Part shown: piece by piece, positions 34,466-42,672 of the stretch
How positions within the stretch are numbered: position 1 is the stretch's first letter
How the letters are laid out: the number at the start of each line of letters is the position of its first letter
DNA from: Triangularia verruculosa
Taxonomy: Eukaryota > Ascomycota > Sordariomycetes > Sordariales > Podosporaceae
Reading direction: 5' to 3'
Assembly: GCA_033296885.1 (NCBI GenBank)
Contig: MU864067.1
Coordinates: 1 to 42,672, forward strand
Length of the DNA stretch: 42,672 nucleotides
The notes under the pieces: generated by a model
Databases searched by the model: none
What the model was told of the DNA's origin: nothing
What the model saw: only the letters and a program-made list of their open reading frames with translations
Made by a program: the position numbers and the translations under genes

Positions 34466-35884
34466 CCGATCGCGCTCCCGTCTCCCCTTTTCTTTCGTAG
34501 TTTATAGCTACACCTTGTACAAAACTTCCCCTCATTGCTTGTGATGTGATAAAATAACTAGACGCCACCCGGTAGGGTCTCCGGAACCAGTTATCTGTTG
34601 GTTCAAGGGGAAACTGGATAACCCAAGAAACATCGCTGTGTCGGTTTTGTCAAGCCCCATATATTGGAATACCGAGAGAGCTCAGAGGATGGCTACTGCA
34701 TTACCTTTATCTGCCCTACCATGAGCCCAGGCGGAAGGAAAGCTGCAGTTGGTATCTGCCTTTTTTTTTTTTTGTTTGGCTCTGTAATACAACCCTCCAT
34801 CTCCTCGTTCAGGTACAAACAATCGTTCCACGCACACATCACCCATGCCTCCATTCACTGACAGGTGGCGGATGTTGTGCGTGTCACGAATCTCACATGC
34901 TTTGACTACGTGTGTAGCACTTGTCTTGAGGGTTTGAGGATAGATTCATATTTTGAAGTGTTCGTCGAGGTAAGGGAGAAACAGACAGGAGATAGAAGCC
35001 CAACTGCAATAGCAAACGAACGGCAAAGACAGGGTATAGTCTTCATGCTTTGAATCAGATAAACAGTTTGCATGGAATATCATGACCAAAACCCATCCCA
35101 ACCTTTCATGATAAAATGTGAAGAAAGAATACCAACATCACATCCCTCCCCCCACCCCCGAGATCCTGCGCGATACTACAAGACTAATTGCTCTTTCAAG
35201 AAGTTTTGTAGAAATTGTTCATTCCCATCACACAGTACCAGGTAATCTACCTAATCAGTCGACATAGCATGGTTGACTGACCACCTACATTCTCCTACCT
35301 ATTTATACAAGTAGAGGACCTCACTTGTATATCCAGCTTTCCACTAGTGCATATACTTCTGATACCTAAGATTTGAACCCCAAATCAGACTAAACCAGCC
35401 TTCCCCTCCACACACCCCCTCAGTCCCTACAATTGTATCACCAAAACCCATCTGACAGCCCGGAAAACCAGCAAAACGGATGTCACCTCAGAATTTGCCC
35501 GAACCATTTTTCACCCTCCCACAAGAATAAAAAAAGGATCGTACAAAACGGGCCGAACAACCTCTCCTCTTTCCCCCTACTCCTTTACCCTTTCATCTAT
35601 CTTCCGACCCTTCCCATCTTTCTCGCGGAACACAAACATTCCCCCTATGACGTCCGTGCCTTTGCTGCTCTTCAGTAGCATTATCATCCTGAACCTGGCT
35701 GCTGATAACGACGACGATGATGAGAATGGTAGTAAACCAAGTTAGCTTAGCAACAACTTCCCAATCAATATTTCCAACAAACTGAGATAAAAGAAGTCTG
35801 TATGTGTGTGTGTGGGTATCAAGCTAGATTAGATAAGATGGAGACTCTGTTTTGGTGTGTTGTAAACTCAGTTCAACACTCAAA

Positions 35885-37666
35885 TCAAGCAGACCCAAAA
35901 TCCCACAATTCAACCACCAACGAATCCTTCGCCCCTTGTTTCTGCTCCTCCTCCGTCACCTTGGTAAACACCCTCTTGGGAATCATAAACTCCACCACCG
36001 GCGGCTTCTTGATCTCCTTGCCCATCTCCGCCTCGAACAACTGCAATCAAAGTCAGCACACCACCCCATGACAATCGGTCTGGGCTCGAAAAAAAAAAAA
36101 AAAGAAAACTTACACTCCCATAGCTGTGATCCAAAAAGTCCTCCACATTATACGCCTGCTTCGTAAACTGCTCACTGATAATCTTGGCAATCGTCGCCAC
36201 GTTTGGATGCCAGTGTCCCTGCAGCTGCACAATCTCCCACAAACAACTCTCAATCGCCCTCGTCTCCATTGGATCCGCCTCCCACGGCAAAAACGGGTCC
36301 TCCACCCCTTCCTCCTCAATCTGCTGCTTTTCCTCTGGTGTCCTCGGCATCCTGTGCATCATGAATGTTGTCAGGGGATGCTTCTTGAACAGGTTATAAA
36401 ACCAGGGTACGATCGCCACGATCGCGCTGGGTGGTGCGTTCAGCGATAACCTTGCCAATCGCTTGATGAAGCTGGCTACCATCACCGCTGGCAAATGGGA
36501 GGATCCGAGGAAGGTGTCGAGGAGTCTGAAAAAACGGGACCGGTGCTTGGAGTGGAGCATATCCGCGTCCAACAGGGAATAGAGCTTGGTGTAGAACTCT
36601 GGGTAGTCAAGATTTCGTTCTTGGATGAGGTAGAACACGCCCGACAGGGCCAAGAGGGAGATGGACCCGCCGGCGTTGTAGCAGTCCGTTAAGAAATCCA
36701 TCAGGAGTTCGGGTTTTGTGAACCAGGGAGCGATCGAGGTCGACATGACGCCGAGGATCTTCTTGCGTTGGTCTTTGCTGAGACCCAGTTGCATTAGAGC
36801 GAGCCAGGCGTCTTGGGCTTGCTTTTTGTGTTGGGATAGTGAGCGGACTGGGTGCTTTTTCTTGGTGGACGGAGGGGTGATGTAGAAGGTCTCGATGCTG
36901 TCATTGGACTCTGGTACTTCATCGATGTTGAGGAGAAGGTTGAAAACGATGGTCCGCACGGTTTCATCGAGATCGGCCGCACGGTCTTTTAGAAATTCAC
37001 TATTCGAGTGTTAGTAGAGAGACCGAGAGAGCAAAACAGAGGGTGAGCGTACGCAATGGCCTCGAAGGTGTAAAACCGGATATCGTCGTACTCGTCGATG
37101 AACCTCTCGGCAAATTCTTCTCGTAATTGGTCAACTGGTGACTGTACAATGCTGTAGATGACTTTTGTGAAGAAATATCGTGGGAAGACGGGCTCGTCCG
37201 AGCCGTTAAGGTGCTGCGCTTCAACTTTGAGGAGAGACATGGCCAACATGAGCGCTGGGAGCGCCAGCTTGTCATTGTCGAACATGCGTAGCAAGACATA
37301 TCTGAAGTTTACTAGGCGCTCCCGGAGCCATTCTGTGACTGTCGCATCCTTCTCTGAAGCCTCCCTCTTCTTCGCCAAGTTGCCCATTGCAAGCAATCGA
37401 ATGAAAACGCGACATAGTGTCTCCGAGGCGGCACTGGCGGTGGAGTTATCCTCATTGTCTTTCTGCGCAAGTTCGAGGAGAGTCGCGATGTTGTTGTAGT
37501 GTCTTCTCGACTCGAGGATCTCGGATTCTAGCTGTTTGAGCTGGACCTTGAGGTCGCTGCCCTCGTCGCCGCCGGATTTCCTCCGCTTCTTGCTCTTGTC
37601 TCCGTTCTCCTGACGTTTTCTCTTCCCGGCAAAGGCCGAGGCTAGTTCTTTTGTCGTTGCCGGCAT
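35885..37666 (-). CDS. noc4: Nucleolar complex protein 4 (Noc4/Utp19), CBF/Mak21 family
   Basis: Noc4 pairs with Nop14 in 40S ribosomal subunit maturation and export. Three exons (37666-37053, 36999-36114, 36040-35885) give 551 aa, essentially the length of the yeast protein. The N-terminus is basic (GKRKRQENGDKSKKRRK), likely a nucleolar localisation signal. Helical repeats follow (FIRLLAMGNL, VLLRMFDNDKLALPALMLAMSLL). The conserved CBF/Mak21 domain is in the second exon, with ISLLALSGVFYLIQERNLDYPEFYTKLYSLLD, SRFFRLLDTFLGSSHLPA and VPWFYNLFKKHP. The C-terminal part has the Noc4-typical ESCLWEIVQLQGHWHPNVATIAKIISEQF. Splice junctions restore AIAEFLKDRAADL and HSYGSLFEAEMGKEIKKPPVVEF. It is divergent from the ATP synthase subunit gene. 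Confidence 0.95.
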
Positions 37667-38012
37667 CGTCTCTGTTATCCAATCGCACTATTCCCTGGCG
37701 TTGTTGCTTGTTTCCCCCAAATCCTCTGCTTGGTGCTGTTTCGCAGTGATGTCTACCAGAAAATTTAAGTGGGGCTGTCTCAATGGAGTGACGGGGCTGA
37801 TGGAAAATGTAAATTTCAGCAGCAGGGATCTGGAGCGCCATGGCTTGGCAAGGCCAACTTGGAATTCAACATCAACTGCGCTACCACGTGACCCGAGCTT
37901 CTACGGCAAAGCGCCGGGAAGTACGCATTTCGTTAAAACCTCAATTCGCACTTGGCACTTGAGAGCTCCGTCAACGTCGAGCCGTCCACTCACCCGCTAT
38001 CCCATATACACA
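37667..38012. promoter_or_regulatory. Divergent promoter region of noc4 and atp4
   Basis: 346 bp between opposite start codons. Seen: a CCAAT box at 37679-37683, GAAAATTT at 37759-37766 resembling the ribosomal-RNA-processing element of yeasts, and a CACGTG E-box at 37885-37890. Assigning them to either gene is inference. Confidence 0.6.
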
Positions 38013-38936
38013 ATGGCCTCCCGCTTGGCGAGAAGTGCTCTCGGTGAGTTCGAGGGCCAATCGAGGCGCCAGTGACGAGATTGACGAAGACTAACCTCCG
38101 AGCGCTGCAGGGGCTGCCCGTCTCCGGCCTAGCATCGCTCCCCGCGCTCTGCCCGCCCTCTCGACCGTCATCGCGGCGCGCAACAGCTCCGGCGTCCCCG
38201 CCCAGGACCCCAAGTCAAAAGCCCAGTCCCTCATCGATGCGCTCCCCGGCAGCAACCTCCTCTCCAAGTCGGCCATCCTCTCGTCCTTCACCGGCCTGTC
38301 CATTTACGCCCTGAGCAACGAGTACTATGTCGTCAACGAGGAGACCGTCGTCGCCTTCTGCCTTCTCAGCGTCTGGGCTGCCCTGATCAAGTTCGGTGGT
38401 CCCGCATACAAGGAGTGGGCTGAGGGTCAGAACAAGAAGATCCTCGACATCCTCAACTCTGCCCGTGCCGACCACACCCAGGCCGTCAAGAGCCGTATCG
38501 AGGACGTCCAGCAGATGTCCGGCGTCATTGACGTCACCAAGACCCTCTTCGCCGTCTCCAAGGTAGGACAAATGGAATTGGGGGGGTTGTTATGCAGGTC
38601 AGAGCTGGATTGGGTGCTGATGTCGTGTATAGGAGACTGCCAAGCTCGAGGCCGAGGCTTACCAGCTCGAGCAGCGCACTGCTCTTGCCGCCGAGGCCAA
38701 GAACGTCCTCGACTCGTGGGTGCGTTACGAGAGCCAGGTCAAGCAGCGCCAGCAGAAGGAGCTCGCTGCCAGCATCATCGCCAAGGTCCAGAAGGAGCTT
38801 GAGAACCCCAAGACCCTCCAGCAGATTCTCCAGCAGAGCGTTGCCGATGTCGAGAGTGAGTTGGCCGAGATATCTGTGTTTGATAAGCAACTGTTACTAA
38901 CGGCACGCTGCAGAGATCGTTTCCGCCAAGCAATAA
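38013..38936 (+). CDS. atp4: Mitochondrial F1Fo-ATP synthase subunit 4 (subunit b)
   Basis: Peripheral-stalk subunit that holds the F1 head against rotation. Four exons (38013-38043, 38111-38562, 38633-38855, 38914-38936) give 242 aa. Residues 1-35 are an arginine/alanine-rich mitochondrial presequence without acidic residues. Two hydrophobic segments (about 64-79 and 89-106) form the membrane hairpin, and the remainder is a long charged helix (AKLEAEAYQLEQRTALAAEAKNVL..., KQRQQKELAASIIAKVQKEL) as expected of the stalk. KEWAEGQNKKILDILNSAR is a typical Atp4 motif. The last exon encodes only the final seven residues after a split lysine codon (VEKIVSAKQ). Donors are GTGAGT, GTAGGA and GTGAGT. 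Confidence 0.96.
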
Positions 38937-39831
38937 ACAGCCAAATAGCTACACCAGTCGAGTTTTGACCGAGATCGAGATTCCCTTTGTTGTACCAGTG
39001 TCCATACACACCTCTGTGCATTAGCCAATTCAAAACTTTTGACTCGTTCTATTTTGAAGGCCTAGAGATGCGCTGCTTGCTTTTGATGAGCTTTTGTGTA
39101 GCTGTGGAAGCTAGGGAGGTCCGGCCAGTCTCTACAGGGTTGAGACATCAACACTGCAAGTTCAGCAGTTATTAAGCTCGAACAGCCTGTCTCTTGCTGG
39201 GAAAGTCAGATTAGACGAGACTTCTAGCCATAGTTTCTAGAGCCGTATAAGACTTCCCCTCACAGCTTCCTACCTTGTACATGACATATGCGGGGACTTT
39301 ATCATGAGTACATATGATGTAGTTGAGAGGTCACGATCGCATCCCAATTCATAGCACTTTGCCGCTAAAGCTCAAAGTTCCCACAAGATAATCAGCTGTT
39401 CTGTAAGCTCCTGAAGCTCGTGCCGGTAGTGCCCGTTGCGGGACATGGGATTTGCCCTGCAGTCCGGTTGTTCAAGGTGGGGCTTTGCGTCCCAGCAATT
39501 GACGATGGATCCCAAGCCCGCGGGCCAATCAGCATGCAGAGGTTTTTATTTTCTCTGACTTCTTCAGAGCCCCATGCCGAACTGCGCCGTCTTCAAAAAA
39601 GTTTGAGCCCACCCTCCCCCACGACGCCCGCGACACCCACGCCACGATAAACCCATCTTTTGGGTCAAGACAACAGCGACGACATTGCTTGAGCATCCCT
39701 ATTCGACGGCAAGCTCTCAAGATTCAAATCTGGACCATACCTTGTCGAGCTCACCCAATGCCGTGCCGCATGTCGTAGACAGCGCGAGCTTCCTGCGACG
39801 GGTCTCTTCCCAGAGATTGCGACGACCTACC
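38937..39831. other. Intergenic region between atp4 and the ketopantoate-reductase-like gene
   Basis: About 900 bp. It should contain the atp4 3' UTR and the promoter of the next gene. A short ATG frame at 39535 begins MQRFLFSLTSS but ends at a stop and has no good splice donor, so it is not annotated. Nothing else is recognised. Confidence 0.5.
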
Positions 39832-41552
39832 ATGCGATCCCCGCGGTCTCCGTGAACACCGGCAACCTGTATCTCCTCTTGGGCACCCGCCCGCAGCTGC
39901 GGGTGTTTGCGCAAATACCCTGCAGACACACATCATGGTTTCTCAATGACCATTCGGCGGGCCGGGGGGCCAGCCCACGGCTACGAAGAGGCGTATCGTC
40001 AAAGTCCCAGCCCGGGAACGAGATCGAGACCAACTGCAACAATGGACGACACCAGCTCCCTTTTAGTTCGGAGCCGCCACGATATTACGCAAAGCGTACT
40101 GTTCTCCCAATCCATCTTGGAGTGCGACCCGGCCCTTTTGCCACTGGGACACTCAAACCACCACCAGCAGCAAAGCCATTCGAGGCCAGCCGCGTGGACG
40201 AACCTCCTCAAAGTGTAGTCGAACTAGCAAAGATCGACATTGACGAGCCGTCAGAGCCACCCAGCCAGACTACCGAGCAGATGAATGGCGAGGAAGACCT
40301 CGAGGTCCAGACAGTTGATGCGCCACAAGCGATTCGACAGCGGGAGCCGGTAGAAGAGTCTGAACGCATTCAATCCCGGATAGCGATGTGGGACCAGCAA
40401 GAACAGAAAGAAACAGAGACACCGCCTATACTGGCAGAAAGTCTTGCACAGTCAGATCATATTCATGTGATGGGACTTGACCCTATTGGTCGATACATCA
40501 CACACACCTTGGCCAGCTATACTAGGATCCCACCAGTGCGCTATGTGATGCACACCCCAGGCGTCCACAACTTTTTCAAGGAGTCGGGTCGACGGCTGGC
40601 GCTTCACCGGGGCGACGAGGTGATCACCAATGACAGGATTGTCGCTGTGAATTTCAACAGCGGCGGTGATTTTACAAGTCCTAAGCAGCATGCGTTACCT
40701 GGCCTCATCAGCAATCTCATCATTACCACCCCAGCAGCTGAGGTTGTTCGAATTCTGGAACCGATTAAGCACCGGCTCGATCACCGGTCGACCATTGTGT
40801 TGATCAACGATGGCTTGGGTGTCGTAGAGGACCTCATCAAAACTTACTTTCCCGCGTCCATTACTCGCCCAACTTTCATTCTTGGGCAGTTTACCGGAAA
40901 GTTGGGCCACACTGGTGAACAGTTTTCGGTGAAGGAGGTTGAGCTGGGCAGACTGCGGCTGTCAATCTACCCCCAGCAGATTCAGCAGTCCGGCATCAGA
41001 ATCGTGAGACATCCGCCAATCGAGCACACCTTGCGGCCAACGCGTCTTCTTAAGACGTTGACTATGGTACCTGATTTACGGGCCGCCGGCTATCCTATGG
41101 ACGATTTCTTCAAAAAGGCGCTGCCAAATATCGTTTTCCGGTCTATTGTAGACCCGTTGACGGTCATTCTCGATAGCACATATGACAAACTGCCGAAGAA
41201 TGCGTATGCGAGAATGGTCATGGACCAGCTTCTCGCTGAGCTCTGTGGTGTTGTTTCAAAACTTCCAGAGGTCAGGGATTCGCCGCAGTTTTCTCGGTTT
41301 GCCATCACGCAGACGCTGAGGAAGGAGATATACCACAAGCTGGTGAGGCAGCAAACTTCCAGTTCGAGGATGCGGACCAATGTGGCACGGGGTTGGGATA
41401 CGGATATCGATTACCAGACTGGCTATTTTGTCGAGCGTGGTCGGCAACTGGGGTTGCGAGTTGAGAACCTGAACTCGCTCATTGCTGAGGTCAAGGCCAA
41501 GCAAAAGATCCAGATGGACAGGCAGAACATTCAGATACCCCTTGAACTGTGA
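39832..41552 (+). CDS. Ketopantoate reductase-like (ApbA/PanE family) protein, probably mitochondrial
   Basis: The body of this protein has the two-domain 2-dehydropantoate 2-reductase pattern. A Rossmann start IHVMGLDPIGRYI (about 187-199) has GLDPIG in place of the classical GxGxxG, and a C-terminal helical domain FFKKALPNIVFRSIVDPLTVILD keeps the K-x3-N pair (K404, N408) typical of the family's active site. The main frame is open from 39693 but has no ATG before 40281. I propose a 20 nt first exon (39832-39851, MRSPRS) spliced with donor GTGAAC to an acceptor TGCAG ending at 39925. This gives 548 aa and an Arg/Ser-rich, acid-poor start like a mitochondrial presequence. The alternative is initiation at 40281, which keeps the whole domain. 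Degenerate nucleotide-binding glycines leave enzymatic activity uncertain. Confidence 0.75.
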
Positions 41553-42052
41553 GGCTGTTCCTGGGTTTAAAGGGGGAGGTTCTTGTAAAAAAAAATATTG
41601 AACTGTATTTTATTTGCATTGTACAGTAGGTACGTTGGGCGCAACTGTATATACACACACATACTACATTTTGGGGGCTTAGATGTTAGATTGGGGAAAG
41701 GGTTTACATACTGCATATAGGGGGCTAAATAGCAATGAATTGGGTTTCCACTGGCCAAATCTTTGTCACATTTCTAGTTGCTCCGTACTGTGCTGTAGTT
41801 ATGTAACTAAAAGCCGTTGGGAGTATACATATTGGTACGCAAGGCTTCCGTCAATTTGCCTACGTAAAAACACCCCACCGAAATATTTTGACCCCGCGAT
41901 CGCGATAAACCGCTGCTGTGGCTGCACTTGCAATTGCACCACCAACCCTGGCATCATACCACTAGGTTGCATCCTTGCTGCCTACGTACCTATCCACGTT
42001 ACAACGACTTTCCTAATCCTAGACTCAAAGCAAACAAACATTAAAAAAAAAA
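41553..42052. promoter_or_regulatory. Intergenic region before the PDCD5-like gene
   Basis: 500 bp holding the 3' end of the upstream gene and the promoter of the PDCD5-like gene. A 10 bp palindrome CGCGATCGCG is at 41895-41904, about 150 bp upstream of the ATG. A10 directly precedes the start codon, a favourable fungal leader. Confidence 0.5.
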
Positions 42053-42527
42053 ATGGAAGACGCCGAGCTTGAAAAGGTATCTTTCTATTTCCCCTTCCTC
42101 CGGTCACTACCTCGCTAACCCTATCATTCCCCTCATATAGATCCGCAAAGCCCGCCTCGAGCAGCTCAAATCCCAGTCCGGCGGCGCTGGTCCCTCGCTC
42201 GGTAAAGCTGGCCCCGGCGGTCCCTCAGGCGGCGGCGCCAACAAAGACGCCGAAGCCGAAGCTCGCAAGTCGATCCTGAACCAAATCCTCCATCCAGAAG
42301 CCGCCGACCGGTTGGGGAGAATCAGGCTGGTTAAGGAGCAGCGGGCGACCGACGTCGAGAATAGGCTTATCATGCTCGCCCAGACGGGGCAGCTGAGGGC
42401 CAAGGTCACCGAGGAGCAGCTGAAGGAGCTGTTGAACGCTGTTGCCGACACGGAGAAGGAGGAGAAGATTGTCGTGGCGAGGAGGAAGGGGTGGGAGGAT
42501 GACGATGATGATTTGTTTGATCTTTGA
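42053..42527 (+). CDS. PDCD5-family (TFAR19-like) small DNA-binding-type protein
   Basis: Two exons (42053-42076 and 42141-42527, donor GTATCT, acceptor CATATAG) give 136 aa, close to the roughly 125 aa of animal PDCD5. The start MEDAELEKIRKARLEQLKSQ, the core ILHPEAADRLGRIRLVKEQRATDVENRLIMLAQTGQL and the following KVTEEQLKELLNAV form the conserved three-helix bundle. The C-terminus ends in an aspartate-rich tail (WEDDDDDLFDL). A glycine/alanine-rich linker (about residues 20-45) separates the first helix from the bundle. The family is linked to apoptosis, chaperonin and acetyltransferase regulation in animals; the fungal role is poorly defined. Confidence 0.95.
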
Positions 42528-42558
42528 GCATTGTGACACTAGAGAAACAATAAGGGAA

Positions 42559-42581
42559 GGGGGGGGGGGGGGGGGGGGGGG
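42559..42581. repeat. G23 homopolymer followed by AT-rich low-complexity end
   Basis: Twenty-three G residues, then about 90 nt of nearly pure A/T with long A and T runs to the window end. Composition differs sharply from the rest of the window and suggests a poorly resolved contig edge. Confidence 0.9.
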
Positions 42582-42672
42582 ATTTTAATAATTATAAAAA
42601 TTAATTTTGCACAAAAAAAAAAAAAATGTTTTTTGCCAACAAAAAATTGTTATAAATTTTTTTTTTTTTTAA

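Larger units (their letters stand above)
27024..35884. other. 8.9 kb gene-free region upstream of the bZIP gene
   Basis: Between the starts/ends of the two flanking minus-strand genes I find no credible protein on either strand; the longest open frame (28396-29202, minus) has no recognisable motif. Nearest the bZIP gene the minus strand is pyrimidine- and CAA-rich like a fungal 5' leader, with a possible leader intron (27283-27111). Palindromes occur at 28221-28238 and 34445-34465. The rest is unassigned and could contain non-coding transcripts or enhancers. Confidence 0.55.

Noticed and set aside
35365..35395. T-arm-like GATTT...AAATC on the minus strand as part of a tRNA
   Set aside because: The loop is not TTCRANY and no acceptor, D or anticodon arm can be paired upstream.
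39535..39650. ATG frame MQRFLFSLTSS as first exon of the ketopantoate-reductase-like gene
   Set aside because: It contains no convincing donor site before its stop, whereas the exon at 39832 has a phase-compatible donor and acceptor.

Overview
The window is nuclear DNA of a filamentous ascomycete, most likely a Sordariomycete in or near the Sordariales (Neurospora/Podospora/Chaetomium type). The reasons are the roughly 50% GC content, genes interrupted by mostly 50-120 nt GT-AG introns, CCAAT boxes, a dispersed intron-containing tRNA, long intergenic spaces, and protein sequences that read as close fungal orthologues. All exon structures below were worked out by eye from splice-site motifs, reading-frame continuity and family knowledge. 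For every spliced gene the joined exon lengths are a multiple of three.

Layout, left to right: TFIIF beta subunit (minus, 287-1533), divergent from a five-finger CCCH zinc-finger protein of the ZC3H3/Red5 type (plus, 2205-3740); a Baeyer-Villiger-type flavin monooxygenase (plus, 4515-6662), the only clearly accessory-type enzyme; a 4.1 kb gene-free stretch (6663-10747) with small dispersed and inverted repeats and a strong hairpin; a Sel1-repeat protein of the Nif1 type (minus, 10748-13121) with unusually long introns; an intron-containing tRNA-Ile(AAT) (13818-13913); an intronless proline-rich protein with a putative helix-turn-helix N-terminus (plus, 14319-16439); Utp12/Dip2 (minus, 16839-19778), divergent from the Arp2/3 subunit ARPC2 (plus, 20125-21278); a 3.8 kb gene-free stretch with a (GT)21 microsatellite; a bZIP transcription factor with a probable transmembrane segment (minus, 25113-27023) and 8.9 kb of gene-free DNA upstream; Noc4 (minus, 35885-37666), divergent from mitochondrial ATP synthase subunit 4 (plus, 38013-38936); a ketopantoate-reductase-like, probably mitochondrial protein (plus, 39832-41552); and a PDCD5-family protein (plus, 42053-42527).

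Most genes are conserved housekeeping functions: RNA polymerase II initiation, nuclear RNA surveillance, small-subunit ribosome assembly, actin nucleation and ATP synthase. They are not a pathway cluster. Two of them (Utp12 and Noc4) belong to small ribosomal subunit assembly, and each shares a 346 bp divergent intergenic region with an unrelated gene.

I did not find an obvious new multi-gene system. The observations most worth a second look are: a bZIP factor that looks membrane-tethered and sits under a very long upstream region; the repeat family around and inside the monooxygenase gene; the cryptic first exon of the ketopantoate-reductase-like gene; the two long 3' introns of the Nif1-like gene; several near-perfect palindromes or hairpins in gene-free DNA; and long C/G homopolymers near both window ends that suggest assembly edges.
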